From Tenacibaculum caenipelagi (GTDB taxonomy: Bacteria > Bacteroidota > Bacteroidia > Flavobacteriales > Flavobacteriaceae), in NCBI RefSeq assembly GCF_004363005.1, contig NZ_SNYH01000003.1:124001-188000 (forward strand): a stretch of DNA of 64,000 nucleotides, read 5' to 3'. Positions 8,532 through 17,736 of the stretch are shown here, one piece after another (positions within the stretch are counted from its first letter, which is position 1; the number at the start of each line of letters is the position of its first letter). The notes under the pieces were generated by a model. The model was not told the origin of the DNA and did no database searches. It was given only the letters and a program-made list of their open reading frames with translations. The translations under genes and the position numbers were made by a program.

Positions 8532-9314
8532 TTACCATGCCCATCCTTTAGTAGATGAAACCTGATCGTTCCAAGATTTTCTCCAGAACCACCAACCTGA
8601 CATAGTATACCATTTAAGGTTAGCTATTCCAAAACCTGAAGGACCTGTTGATTGATAAAAGCCTATAACTTTTCCTCCATAACAAGAATGTTGGTATAAG
8701 TACACCAAAGCTCTTCTATTCCATGGTTTTTTTACAATTAAAGAAGATAGTTGATCGTTATAGCCACTTCCTACCCAATAATCTCGGTAATAATATCTGT
8801 TTGTTCTACTCATACCACTCATATATGTATTGTAATATATGTGTTTATAGAAGTAAAAGTTACCTGAGCCATAAATGTCATAATCACTACATCCTTTAGA
8901 TGCTTTTCCTTCTGTAGCTACTTGATCTCCTGGAAATTCTTCTGCTACTTTTGAAGCATACTCTTGTAAGTCTTCTCCATTGTCAAAAACATTTATTCTT
9001 ATATCTGTACTTCCTTCTTCTGGATTGTTAAGGAATAATGATTTTGGAGCTCTTTCTTCATCTCCAAAAATTTCTTGTGCCATATTAACATCTCCATCTG
9101 CTTTTAGTACTTCACCTGTTTCTTCATCATACACATACGACACCTTAAATTCTTTTCCATAATAATCGTACGTGTGATTAATAACTACGGCACTTTCTCT
9201 AGCTAATTCTGTTTCTTTTCCTTTAGCTTCATTTTCTACAACTTCTTCATTTTGGCAACTGATAAATATTGTTAGAAACATAACAGCCATCCATAATATA
9301 TTTTGTTTTTTCAT
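8532..9314 (-). CDS. Lipoprotein with beta/gamma-crystallin-like domain
   Basis: 260 aa. Lipobox FISC (Cys ~20) then an acidic linker. The C-terminal ~120 residues hold two Tyr/Gly-rich Greek-key-like segments, each ending in a double-clamp style motif: NDQLSS (~195) and NDQVSS (~252), with YGSGNFYFY and YGGKVIGFY as matching strands. This pattern is typical of microbial beta/gamma-crystallin domains, which bind calcium through N/D-N/D-x-x-S-S. I infer a calcium-binding surface or periplasmic lipoprotein. It follows another lipoprotein gene by 61 bp on the same strand. Confidence 0.7.
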   Translation of the reverse strand: MKKQNILWMAVMFLTIFISCQNEEVVENEAKGKETELARESAVVINHTYDYYGKEFKVSYVYDEETGEVLKADGDVNMAQEIFGDEERAPKSLFLNNPEEGSTDIRINVFDNGEDLQEYASKVAEEFPGDQVATEGKASKGCSDYDIYGSGNFYFYKHIYYNTYMSGMSRTNRYYYRDYWVGSGYNDQLSSLIVKKPWNRRALVYLYQHSCYGGKVIGFYQSTGPSGFGIANLKWYTMSGWWFWRKSWNDQVSSTKGWAW

Positions 9315-9375
9315 TTTTTCTTAATTTTTTAAAACTCTTAATCTTTATTAAGAATTTGTTTGATTAGTTAGTTTT

Positions 9376-9906
9376 TTAATTTTTTACAGGTATTAAAACC
9401 TCTCCGTTTTTAAAACGAGAATAATCTACAACGTATTTACCTGCTCGTAAAGTAATATTAGTTTTCTCTAACTCCTTTACTATATCACCTCTTAGATACA
9501 CATCTTCTGAAATAATGAAGTCTTCTTCTTCTAAACTTCTTGAAAATACCAATCGTAATGATTCGCCTTCATTTCTAAACGCTATTACACCATTATCTTC
9601 ATCGTTATTTCCTTCCATAAGTTTTGAGAAAGTTTCTTTTACTTCTTCAGATGAGCCTGAACTTGCATTTCCATATACAAGAATATCTCCATCATCGTTT
9701 TTAAAGCATACTCCAGGACCTGTAGCACATGTTTCTCTACTAAAACGCCAATCCATTACATACACCCAGGGAGGATTGTACATACGAGCTTGCTTGACCT
9801 CTAAATTTGTGTTGTTTAATAATTCATTTGCGGAATCTTCTTTTTGGCAGGATGATAACATCACAAAAGCGATTCCTACAAATACAAAGTTTTGTAGTTG
9901 TTTCAT
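9376..9906 (-). CDS. Small lipoprotein, function unknown
   Basis: 176 aa with lipobox LSSC (Cys ~20). Mature part is acidic; a Trp/Cys-rich segment (PPWVYVMDWRFS, then two Cys in CATGPGVCF) may form a disulfide. The C-terminal half alternates beta strands and acidic turns. It is the first gene of a probable two-lipoprotein operon with 8532-9314 and has a TACATTTG -7 box 31 bp upstream. No family recognised. Confidence 0.7.
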   Translation of the reverse strand: MKQLQNFVFVGIAFVMLSSCQKEDSANELLNNTNLEVKQARMYNPPWVYVMDWRFSRETCATGPGVCFKNDDGDILVYGNASSGSSEEVKETFSKLMEGNNDEDNGVIAFRNEGESLRLVFSRSLEEEDFIISEDVYLRGDIVKELEKTNITLRAGKYVVDYSRFKNGEVLIPVKN

Positions 9907-9937
9907 ATTATAGTTTTTTAGGGTTAATTATTACTCC

Positions 9938-9945
9938 CAAATGTA
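9938..9945 (-). promoter_or_regulatory. Putative -7 box for the lipoprotein pair
   Basis: Minus-strand TACATTTG matches TAnnTTTG; no good TTG at -33 spacing. Confidence 0.4.
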
Positions 9946-10096
9946 TATGAACAACATCGCAAAATCTTCAGGGGAATGGTTATTTGTTGTATAGGAAAAA
10001 CACCCCTCACCAAACAAGCAAACAACTAAAAAGCAATAACTTAATTTTATCCTTAAATATTTTTTTAACTCCTCTTATAAGTAATTTCTTAATACA

Positions 10097-10132
10097 AAAA
10101 AAGGGACGTAACCTAAGTTCATCCCTTTTTAA
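10097..10132 (-). terminator. Terminator after the sterol desaturase family gene
   Basis: Minus-strand stem AAAAAGGGA/TCCCTTTTT with an inner AAC/GTT pairing, followed by T. It lies just past the stop codon at 10143. Confidence 0.7.
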
Positions 10133-10142
10133 TTCTTAATTT

Positions 10143-10979
10143 TTATACCTCATTCATATTTGTTGGTTTCCGATACCCCTGAAAAGGTTGCTTTAAAAGT
10201 TCAATCAGGTTAGAATTTTTTTTCTCATCAGGAAAAGTATCCACTCCGTATACTATTTTCTCTCTATCCAACTCCATGTAGGTTCCTAATAATCGATCCC
10301 AAATAGAAAAGATATTTCCGTAGTTAGAATCGGTATAAGGCAATAAGTTATGATGGTGAATCTTGTGCATATCTGGTGAAACAATCACATAACTCAATAC
10401 CTTATCTAATTTTTTAGGCATTTTTATATTGGCATGGGTTAATTGTGTAAATACCAATGACATCGATTGATACAACATTATTATACCTATTGGAGTTCCT
10501 ACCAAAAATACTCCTGTTAATGTAAATATAAAACGAATGATACTTTCTATAGGGTGATGTCTGTTTGCTGTAGTAGTATCTACCTTATGATCTGAATGGT
10601 GAACTAAGTGAACCATCCACAATGGTTTTACTTTATGTTCTACCAAATGTGCCAAATAGGCTCCAAAAAAATCTAAAAACATCACTCCTAATAAAACATA
10701 CAACCACAAAGGCATTTCTGGCAACCAATTAATCAATCCAAAGTTATTTACTTGTACCCAATCGGCAGTTTTTAACAACAGAAAAGCCAATGTAAAATTG
10801 ATAATAATGGTAGTTGCTGTAAAAAACAAATTAGGAAAAGCATGTTTCCATTTATTGTAGTTAAATTTAAATAATGGCACAGCTCCTTCTAGTAACCAAA
10901 AAAAGGTTATTCCACTCACTAAAATGATACTTCTGTGACTAGAAGGTATGGTTTCAAAATAATGTATAAGGGTTTCCAA
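10143..10979 (-). CDS. Sterol desaturase / fatty acid hydroxylase family membrane protein
   Basis: 278 aa with about four to five membrane segments and the di-iron histidine clusters of the family: HLVEH (~111-115), HLVHHSDH (~124-131), NRHHPIE (~139-145) and HKIHHHN (~204-210). Members hydroxylate or desaturate lipids with O2 at the membrane. The substrate cannot be told from sequence; sterols, ornithine lipids and carotenoids are all known for the superfamily. Monocistronic between a terminator and the YkgJ-type gene. Confidence 0.88.
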   Translation of the reverse strand: METLIHYFETIPSSHRSIILVSGITFFWLLEGAVPLFKFNYNKWKHAFPNLFFTATTIIINFTLAFLLLKTADWVQVNNFGLINWLPEMPLWLYVLLGVMFLDFFGAYLAHLVEHKVKPLWMVHLVHHSDHKVDTTTANRHHPIESIIRFIFTLTGVFLVGTPIGIIMLYQSMSLVFTQLTHANIKMPKKLDKVLSYVIVSPDMHKIHHHNLLPYTDSNYGNIFSIWDRLLGTYMELDREKIVYGVDTFPDEKKNSNLIELLKQPFQGYRKPTNMNEV

Positions 10980-11030
10980 AGTGTTATATTTTTCCCTTAA
11001 AAATAGAAAAAATATATGATTTGTTATTTC

Positions 11031-11528
11031 TTATTGAGGTAACCTTTTTTTAAGTTCTTCCACTATTCTGTAAGTGGCTGGACAAACCTCAGTATTCTTA
11101 ATTGTTAAATCAGCTAACTGAATAAATTTCTTTCGATTTGTATGTGGATATTCTGAACAAGCTTTGGGACGTACATCATAAATAAAACACGTATTATCAG
11201 ACTCATCTAGAAAAGTACACGGAGCTGATTGTAATACCATGAAATTGTCCTCATCTCTTTGCAAGTATTGTTTTGTGAAATCAACTACTTTCATTTTTAA
11301 ATGCTTTGCAATACGCTCAATATCTTTCTCGGTAAATATTGGAGAAGTTGTTTTACAACAGTTAGCGCATGTTAAACAATCGGTACGTTCAAATTCTTCA
11401 TCATGCAGTTCTTGCATTAATAAATCCAACCGTTTAGGTGTACGTTTTTTTAGTTTTTGAAAATACTTCTTGTTTTCCTGTAAAGCGTCTTTCGCTAATT
11501 TCGATAAGTTTTCAAGGTCTTTGTCCAT
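11031..11528 (-). CDS. YkgJ-type cysteine cluster protein
   Basis: 165 aa from the ATG at 11528; an in-frame alternative start 15 bp upstream overlaps the promoter box and is unlikely. Eight-Cys-type cluster: DCLTCANCCK (~51-60), APCTFLD..NTCFIYDVRPKACSEYP (~101-127) and EVCPATY near the C terminus. The family (formerly UPF0153) is thought to bind Zn or Fe-S; role unknown. Divergent from argS with a shared ~120-bp promoter region. Confidence 0.85.
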   Translation of the reverse strand: MDKDLENLSKLAKDALQENKKYFQKLKKRTPKRLDLLMQELHDEEFERTDCLTCANCCKTTSPIFTEKDIERIAKHLKMKVVDFTKQYLQRDEDNFMVLQSAPCTFLDESDNTCFIYDVRPKACSEYPHTNRKKFIQLADLTIKNTEVCPATYRIVEELKKRLPQ

Positions 11529-11532
11529 GGTG

Positions 11533-11540
11533 CAAAGGTA
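11533..11540 (-). promoter_or_regulatory. Putative -7 box for the YkgJ-type gene
   Basis: Minus-strand TACCTTTG, 5 bp from the ATG, so the transcript would be nearly leaderless. Confidence 0.45.
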
Positions 11541-11620
11541 CAAAAGCAGTGTTGAAGTATATCATAGATACACATCAAAAAATCATAGGTAAAATCGTGG
11601 GAATAAAAAATTAAAAACAC

Positions 11621-11628
11621 TAATTTTG
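11621..11628 (+). promoter_or_regulatory. Putative -7 box for argS
   Basis: TAATTTTG matches TAnnTTTG. Its last three bases are the in-frame TTG at 11626, which argues that TTG is promoter and not start codon, and that argS begins at the ATG at 11650. Confidence 0.55.
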
Positions 11629-11649
11629 TCCGATAATCAAAAAGAACCA

Positions 11650-13422
11650 ATGAATATTCAATCGTTAATTGAAGCGAAAGTAAAAGAAGGATTTTTAGCC
11701 TTATATGATGTAGAAATTCCAACTGTAGAATTTCAAGCAACCCGTAAAGATTTTGAAGGAGACATTACTGTTGTTGTTTTTCCTTTATTACGGTACAAAA
11801 AAGGAAATCCGGTTCAAATTGGTGAAGATTTAGGAAAGTATCTGGTTGAAAACATCAACGAAATTAATAGCTACAATGTTGTAAAAGGTTTTTTAAACTT
11901 GGTGGTTAACGATTCTTTCTACGTAAACTTTTTTAATCAAATAGCCACCGATGCAACTTATGGTTTCGTGAAAGAAAACGAAACTGATGCTCGTATGGTA
12001 GAATATTCATCTCCAAACACCAACAAACCACTACACTTAGGACACGTTCGTAATGTGTTATTAGGATATTCGGTTGCAGAGATTTTAAAAGCTGCGGGAC
12101 ATAAAGTTTATAAAACACAAATTATCAACGATCGTGGTATCCATATTTGTAAGTCGATGTTGGCTTGGCTAAAATTTGGAAATGGTGAAACGCCTGAATC
12201 TACAGGATTAAAAGGTGATAAACTAGTTGGTAATTACTATGTAAAGTTCGATCAAGAGTATAAAAAAGAAATAGCTGAATTAGTTTCTAAAGGAGTTTCT
12301 GAAGATGACGCCAAGAAGCAAGCTCCACTTTTTGTTGAAGCACAAGAAATGTTGCGTAAGTGGGAAGCTGGAGATAAAGAAGTTGTGACTCTTTGGGAAA
12401 TGATGAATGGATGGGTATACAAAGGTTTCGACGTTACCTATGAAAACATTGGAGTTAACTTTGACAAATTATACTACGAAAGCAACACCTATTTATTAGG
12501 AAAAGATGTTATTGAAGAAGGACTTAAAAATGATGTTTTCTTCAAAAAAGAAGATGGTTCTGTTTGGTGTGACTTAACTGACGAAGGACTAGACGAAAAA
12601 CTAGTGTTACGTTCTGACGGAACAGCAGTGTATATGACCCAAGATATTGGGACTGCTATTCAACGTTCAAAAGATTTTCCTGATGTAAACGGAATGGTAT
12701 ATACCGTAGGTAACGAACAAGATTACCACTTTAAAGTATTGTTCTTAATCTTACAAAAATTAGGGTACTCTTGGGCGAAACAATTATTCCATTTAAGTTA
12801 TGGAATGGTTGATTTACCTTCTGGGAAAATGAAGTCTCGTGAAGGAACGGTAGTTGACGCTGACGATTTAATGGATGAAATGACGAATACAGCTCGTGAA
12901 ATTTCACAAGAATTAGGAAAATTAGAAGGATATTCAACCGAAGAAAAAGAGGAGTTGTATAAAATCATCGGATTAGGAGCTTTAAAATACTTTATTTTAA
13001 AGGTTGACCCTAAAAAGAGAATTTTGTTTGATCCGCAAGCATCGGTAGATTTCCAAGGAAATACAGGTCCGTTTGTTCAATATACCTATGCAAGAATTCA
13101 GTCTATCATACGTAAAGCTGATTTTGACTATTCAACACCTGTATCTGTAGAATTACACGAAAAAGAGAAAGAATTAATCAAGCAATTAGAATTGTATCCT
13201 GAAGTAATTCAGCAAGCGGCGAGTAATTATTCACCCGCTGTGATTGCCAATTACACGTACGATTTGGTAAAAGAATTTAACTCATTCTATCAAAACGTAT
13301 CAATTTTAGGAGAAGAAAATCAAGATAAAAAAGTATTTAGAGTTCAGTTATCTAAAAAAGTAGCTGACACTATAAAATCAGCATTCAATTTATTAGGAAT
13401 TCAAGTTCCTGAGAGAATGTAA
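11650..13422 (+). CDS. argS: Arginyl-tRNA synthetase
   Basis: 590 aa. Class Ia synthetase that charges tRNA(Arg). Has the HIGH signature as SPNTNKPLHLGHVRN (~120-134), the KMSK-like segment as SGKMKSREGTVV (~388-399) and the C-terminal DALR anticodon-binding domain (~470-590) ending VPERM. Start placed at the ATG at 11650: an in-frame TTG at 11626 is part of a probable -7 box. Divergent from the YkgJ-type gene; lpd follows 71 bp later. Confidence 0.97.
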   Translation: MNIQSLIEAKVKEGFLALYDVEIPTVEFQATRKDFEGDITVVVFPLLRYKKGNPVQIGEDLGKYLVENINEINSYNVVKGFLNLVVNDSFYVNFFNQIATDATYGFVKENETDARMVEYSSPNTNKPLHLGHVRNVLLGYSVAEILKAAGHKVYKTQIINDRGIHICKSMLAWLKFGNGETPESTGLKGDKLVGNYYVKFDQEYKKEIAELVSKGVSEDDAKKQAPLFVEAQEMLRKWEAGDKEVVTLWEMMNGWVYKGFDVTYENIGVNFDKLYYESNTYLLGKDVIEEGLKNDVFFKKEDGSVWCDLTDEGLDEKLVLRSDGTAVYMTQDIGTAIQRSKDFPDVNGMVYTVGNEQDYHFKVLFLILQKLGYSWAKQLFHLSYGMVDLPSGKMKSREGTVVDADDLMDEMTNTAREISQELGKLEGYSTEEKEELYKIIGLGALKYFILKVDPKKRILFDPQASVDFQGNTGPFVQYTYARIQSIIRKADFDYSTPVSVELHEKEKELIKQLELYPEVIQQAASNYSPAVIANYTYDLVKEFNSFYQNVSILGEENQDKKVFRVQLSKKVADTIKSAFNLLGIQVPERM

Positions 13423-13493
13423 TAATTAGTTAATTTGAAAATGTAGTAACAGTTACAACTTTACTACTTTAAAACTTAAATAAAACAAACAAC

Positions 13494-14882
13494 ATGAAAT
13501 ACGACGTACTAATAATCGGAAGCGGTCCTGGAGGTTATGTAACTGCAATTAGAGCCTCTCAATTAGGGTTTAAAACCGCGGTAGTTGAAAAAGAAAACTT
13601 AGGTGGAATTTGCTTAAACTGGGGATGTATTCCTACCAAAGCATTATTAAAATCTGCGCAAGTATATGATTATTTAAAACATGTTGATGAGTACGGTTTA
13701 AAAGCAGAAGCTATCGATAAAGATTTCGAAGCTGTGATTAAACGTAGTCGTGGTGTTGCTGAAGGAATGAGCAAAGGTGTTCAGTTCTTAATGAAGAAAA
13801 ATAAAATTGATATCATCGATGGTTTTGGTAAGGTAAAACCAGGAAAAAAAGTAGATGTTACTGATAAAGATGGTAAAGTTACTGAGTATTCAGCAGACAA
13901 TATTATTATTGCTACTGGAGCTCGTTCTCGTGAATTACCTAGTTTACCTCAAGATGGTAAAAAAGTAATCGGTTACCGTGAGGCAATGAGTTTACCAACG
14001 CAACCTAAATCGATGATTGTTGTAGGTTCGGGTGCTATTGGAGTTGAGTTTGCACACTTCTATAACTCAATGGGAACTGATGTAACCGTTGTTGAATTTA
14101 TGCCAACAATTGTTCCTGTAGAAGATAAAGATGTTTCTAAACAAATGGAGCGTTCTTTCAAAAAAGCAGGAATAAAAGTAATGACAAGCTCTTCTGTTGA
14201 GTCTGTTGATACTTCTGGTGATGGAGTAAAAGCTACCGTAAAAACTAAAAAAGGAGAAGAAATTTTAGAAGCAGACATCGTATTATCTGCAGTTGGAATT
14301 AAAACAAATATTGAAAACATCGGTTTAGAAGATGTTGGAATTATTACTGATAGAGATAAAATCTTAGTAAACGATTGGTATCAAACAAACATTCCTGGAT
14401 ACTATGCAATTGGAGATGTAACTCCTGGTCCTGCATTAGCACACGTTGCTTCAGCAGAAGGAATTACTTGTGTTGAAAAAATCGCTGGTTTACATACTGA
14501 AGCTATTGACTATGGAAATATTCCAGGTTGTACATATGCTACTCCAGAAATTGCCTCTGTTGGTTTAACAGAAGACCAAGCTAAAGAAGCTGGTTACGAA
14601 TTAAAGATTGGAAAATTCCCATTCTCTGCATCTGGTAAAGCAAAAGCTGCTGGTACTCCTGACGGATTTGTAAAAGTTATTTTTGATGCTAAGTATGGTG
14701 AATGGTTAGGATGCCACATGATTGGTGCTGGTGTAACCGACATGATTGCTGAAGCTGTATTAGGTCGTAAATTAGAAACTACTGGTCATGAAGTATTAAA
14801 AGCTATTCACCCTCACCCAACCATGAGTGAAGCGGTTATGGAAGCTGTAGCTGATGCTTATGATGAAGTAATTCACTTATAA
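13494..14882 (+). CDS. lpdA: Dihydrolipoyl dehydrogenase (E3)
   Basis: 462 aa. Reoxidises dihydrolipoamide of pyruvate/2-oxoglutarate dehydrogenase or the glycine cleavage system, passing electrons through FAD to NAD+. FAD motif GSGPGGYVTAI (~9-19), redox disulfide GGICLNWGCIPTKALL (~36-51), NAD motif GSGAIGVEFA (~178-187), and active-site HPHPTMSEA near the C terminus. All key residues are present. Single gene here, ended by a strong terminator at 14921. Confidence 0.97.
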   Translation: MKYDVLIIGSGPGGYVTAIRASQLGFKTAVVEKENLGGICLNWGCIPTKALLKSAQVYDYLKHVDEYGLKAEAIDKDFEAVIKRSRGVAEGMSKGVQFLMKKNKIDIIDGFGKVKPGKKVDVTDKDGKVTEYSADNIIIATGARSRELPSLPQDGKKVIGYREAMSLPTQPKSMIVVGSGAIGVEFAHFYNSMGTDVTVVEFMPTIVPVEDKDVSKQMERSFKKAGIKVMTSSSVESVDTSGDGVKATVKTKKGEEILEADIVLSAVGIKTNIENIGLEDVGIITDRDKILVNDWYQTNIPGYYAIGDVTPGPALAHVASAEGITCVEKIAGLHTEAIDYGNIPGCTYATPEIASVGLTEDQAKEAGYELKIGKFPFSASGKAKAAGTPDGFVKVIFDAKYGEWLGCHMIGAGVTDMIAEAVLGRKLETTGHEVLKAIHPHPTMSEAVMEAVADAYDEVIHL

Positions 14883-14920
14883 TTAGAATCACTAGATTTT
14901 TAGAAAATATAAAGATTGAA

Positions 14921-14952
14921 AAACCTCGCCTTTTGGTGAGGTTTATTTTTTA
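14921..14952 (+). terminator. Rho-independent terminator after lpdA
   Basis: Stem AACCTCGCC/GGTGAGGTT with loop TTTT, then TATTTTTTA. Confidence 0.85.
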
Positions 14953-15009
14953 TATAACATTTATTACTCTTAGATTCTAAAACTAATATCTTCGCTTCCT
15001 TATAATAAT

Positions 15010-15028
15010 ACTCATCAGAGTGGTGAGT
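15010..15028 (+). promoter_or_regulatory. Inverted repeat in the leader of the hydrolase gene
   Basis: ACTCATCA-GAG-TGGTGAGT: 8-bp arms with one G:T pair, 17 bp upstream of the ATG. It may be a repressor site or an mRNA hairpin near the ribosome site. Confidence 0.4.
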
Positions 15029-15044
15029 AAAGAATCAAATAAAT

Positions 15045-15800
15045 ATGAAAAATACAATTACCCCTAAAAAACATGAAAGAGTAAATATAAATAGAGTTGA
15101 AATTTATTACGAAGTATATGGTAAAGGTGAGCCTCTTATCTTACTTCATGGTTACACACAATCTTCAATTGCTTGGTTAGAATATGTAAAAGAGTACTCT
15201 GATAATTTTGAAGTATACTTAATAGATCTTAGGGGGCATGGAAAATCAAGTAAGTTTGAATACCAGTTTTCTGTAAGAGCTGCTTCAGAAGATGTGCTAA
15301 CTCTTATGAAACATCTTAATATTGATAAAGTTAAAGGAATTGGTTTGAGTTTTGGCGGAGATGTACTTCTTGAATTAAGTAGTATGAATCCTGAACTTGT
15401 AGAATCTATGGTTATTATAGGAGCTAATGGAAACTGGGATAGTCAAGACTTTCCATCTATGCTAAGCACATTCAACTACGATAATATTGAAAAATTCCAG
15501 TGGATTAGAGACTATCATACAGGTGGAGAAGAACAAATTAAAGGCATTTTAGATCAACTAGCTAACTATAAAATAAAACTAACAGATGAAGAACTAAAAA
15601 GAATTAAAGCCAAGACTTTACTTATTTTAGGTGATAAAGCTGAACAAATACCTATCGATTCTGTGGTAAAGCTTCACCAAACACTTGATGATTCTCAGCT
15701 ATGGATAGTTCCTAATACAGGGCACTATGCCCATGATGGTGATAATAAAACTGAGTTTTTAAGGCTATCAAAAGCGTTTCTTCTCAATACACTCAAATAA
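15045..15800 (+). CDS. Alpha/beta hydrolase
   Basis: 251 aa, one alpha/beta-hydrolase fold. Oxyanion region LLHGYTQSS (~34-42), RGHGKSS (~63-69), nucleophile elbow GLSFGGD (Ser ~104), acid region LGDKAEQIP (Asp ~198) and catalytic His in NTGHYAHDG (~229). Complete triad, so probably an active esterase/hydrolase; substrate unknown. It is not followed by a partner gene; the next plus-strand signal is a sigma54-like promoter. Confidence 0.85.
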   Translation: MKNTITPKKHERVNINRVEIYYEVYGKGEPLILLHGYTQSSIAWLEYVKEYSDNFEVYLIDLRGHGKSSKFEYQFSVRAASEDVLTLMKHLNIDKVKGIGLSFGGDVLLELSSMNPELVESMVIIGANGNWDSQDFPSMLSTFNYDNIEKFQWIRDYHTGGEEQIKGILDQLANYKIKLTDEELKRIKAKTLLILGDKAEQIPIDSVVKLHQTLDDSQLWIVPNTGHYAHDGDNKTEFLRLSKAFLLNTLK

Positions 15801-15866
15801 AAATTCTTAATCAAAAATGCACTTCAATAAATTTTTACTAACTAAAAAGACTATTTAATACATTTT

Positions 15867-15882
15867 CGGCACAATAATTGCT
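15867..15882 (+). promoter_or_regulatory. Sigma54-type (-24/-12) promoter
   Basis: CGGCACAATAATTGCT matches the consensus TGGCACRNNNNTTGCW at all fixed positions except the first, with GG and GC at the correct 10-bp spacing. Predicted start near 15893. RpoN exists in Bacteroidota; no enhancer sites or activator gene were identified here. Confidence 0.6.
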
Positions 15883-15892
15883 TTTAAGAAAA

Positions 15893-16005
15893 CATTAACA
15901 TAATATCGTTACTATGAAAAACTATCTACTAAACAGTTTAACATTGAGGGGATAATTGTTATTGAAAAAGAAAAAACTCGAAGCTGCTAACTTCGAGTTT
16001 TGTTT
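15893..16005 (+). ncRNA. Short transcript (~112 nt) with 13-codon ORF
   Basis: Bounded by the sigma54-like promoter and the terminator at 15973-16005. It contains one small ORF, ATG 15914 to TAA 15955, encoding MKNYLLNSLTLRG. The MKn-LNSL-L start recalls leader peptides of Bacteroidota class I lanthipeptide precursors, but the core is missing. It could be a small regulatory RNA, a micropeptide mRNA or a decayed RiPP precursor. Expression is inferred only. Confidence 0.4.
15973..16005. terminator. Bidirectional terminator
   Basis: Perfect 9-bp stem AACTCGAAG/CTTCGAGTT with a 7-nt loop, A-run on the left and TTTTGTTTT on the right. Serves ettA on the minus strand and any short plus-strand transcript. 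Confidence 0.85.
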
Positions 16006-16025
16006 TATAATAAGATAACTGAATA

Positions 16026-17717
16026 TTATCTAATCAATTTCTTGTATTTGATACGTTTTGGCATTAAATCACTTCCCAAACGTTTCTTTTTATTCTCTTC
16101 ATAATCAGAGAAAGAACCTTCAAAGAAGTATACCTGACTGTCTCCTTCGAAAGCTAATATGTGTGTACAAATACGATCTAAGAACCAACGGTCGTGACTA
16201 ATTACTACAGCACATCCTGCAAAGTTTTCTAAACCTTCTTCTAACGCTCGTAAGGTATTTACATCTAAATCGTTTGTTGGCTCATCTAATAAAAGTACGT
16301 TTCCTTCTTCCTTTAACGTCATTGCTAAATGCAAACGGTTACGCTCTCCACCTGATAACGTTGCTACTTTTTTGTTTTGCTCATTTCCTGAGAAGTTAAA
16401 ACGGCTTAAGTAGGCTCTAGAGTTTACTTGCTTTCCTCCCATCATCACTAAATCTTGACCTTCAGAGAAGTTTTCCCAAATTGATTTTTCAGGGTCAATA
16501 TTTGAATGCGATTGGTCTACATACGCTATTTTAGCAGTTTCACCTACTGTAAAACTTCCAGCATCAGGAGTTTCTTCTCCCATAATCATTCTGAAAATAG
16601 TAGTTTTACCAGCTCCGTTTGGACCAATAATTCCTACGATTCCAGCTTGCGGAAGATTAAACTCTAAGTTTTCGTATAATAATTTATCTCCGTATGCTTT
16701 AGAAACACCTGTAGCTTCTATTACATTAGTTCCTAAACGTGGACCATTTGGAATGTAAATTTCTAATTTTTCTTCCGTTTGTTTTTGGTCTTGACTCATT
16801 AACTTTTCATAGTTCTTCAAACGAGCTTTTTGCTTTGTTTGACGACCTTTAGCTCCTTGACGAACCCATTCTAACTCTCGTTCTAAGGTCTTTTGACGTT
16901 TAGAAGCTGTTTTACTTTCTTGTGCCAAACGTTGAGATTTTTGATCTAACCAAGAAGAATAGTTTCCTTTCCATGGAATACCTTCACCTCTATCCAATTC
17001 TAAAATCCAACCTGCAACGTTGTCTAAGAAATAACGGTCGTGCGTTACCGCAATTACCGTTCCTTTATATTGCGCCAAATGATGCTCTAACCAATGTACA
17101 GATTCTGCATCTAAGTGGTTGGTAGGCTCATCTAATAATAAAATTTCTGGCTCTTGTAATAATAAACGGCATAATGCTACACGACGACGCTCTCCACCAG
17201 ATAATACTCCAATTTTCTTATCTCCTTCAGGTGTACGTAACGCGTCCATAGCTATTTCTAACTTGGTATCTAATTCCCAAGCGTTAGAAGCGTCAATTTT
17301 GTCTTGTAATTCAGCTTGACGCGCCATTAACTTATCCATTTTATCTGGATCAGAATACACTTCTTCTAATCCAAACATATCGTTTATTTTATTGTATTCA
17401 TCTAAAATAGCAACGGTATCTGCTACTCCTTCTTTAACAATTTCTAAAACGGTTTTATCTTCATCTAATTGAGGTTCTTGCTCTAAGTATCCTACCTTAT
17501 ATCCTGGAGAAAACGTTACATCTCCTTGATAGTTTTTTTCTACTCCTGCAATAATCTTTAACAAGGTAGATTTACCCGAACCGTTTAAACCTAAGATACC
17601 AATTTTAGCTCCGTAAAAGAAACTTAAATAAATATCCTTTAAAACTTGTTTTCCTGTACTTTGATAGGTCTTAGAGACCTTATTCATTGAAAAAATGACT
17701 TTTTTATCGTCGCTCAT
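16026..17717 (-). CDS. ettA: Energy-dependent translational throttle protein EttA (ABC-F)
   Basis: 563 aa. Ribosome-binding ABC-F ATPase that gates the first elongation step according to ATP/ADP. Two ABC domains: Walker A GLNGSGKSTLL (~42) and GPNGAGKTTIF (~361), signatures LSGGERRRVAL and LSGGERNRLHL, Walker B LLLDEPTNHLD and LLLDEPTNDLD, with the basic P-site linker (~245-320) between. No membrane domain. Follows the small membrane protein gene by 19 bp. Confidence 0.96.
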   Translation of the reverse strand: MSDDKKVIFSMNKVSKTYQSTGKQVLKDIYLSFFYGAKIGILGLNGSGKSTLLKIIAGVEKNYQGDVTFSPGYKVGYLEQEPQLDEDKTVLEIVKEGVADTVAILDEYNKINDMFGLEEVYSDPDKMDKLMARQAELQDKIDASNAWELDTKLEIAMDALRTPEGDKKIGVLSGGERRRVALCRLLLQEPEILLLDEPTNHLDAESVHWLEHHLAQYKGTVIAVTHDRYFLDNVAGWILELDRGEGIPWKGNYSSWLDQKSQRLAQESKTASKRQKTLERELEWVRQGAKGRQTKQKARLKNYEKLMSQDQKQTEEKLEIYIPNGPRLGTNVIEATGVSKAYGDKLLYENLEFNLPQAGIVGIIGPNGAGKTTIFRMIMGEETPDAGSFTVGETAKIAYVDQSHSNIDPEKSIWENFSEGQDLVMMGGKQVNSRAYLSRFNFSGNEQNKKVATLSGGERNRLHLAMTLKEEGNVLLLDEPTNDLDVNTLRALEEGLENFAGCAVVISHDRWFLDRICTHILAFEGDSQVYFFEGSFSDYEENKKKRLGSDLMPKRIKYKKLIR

Positions 17718-17736
17718 TTCTATGTTATTTCTTTAA

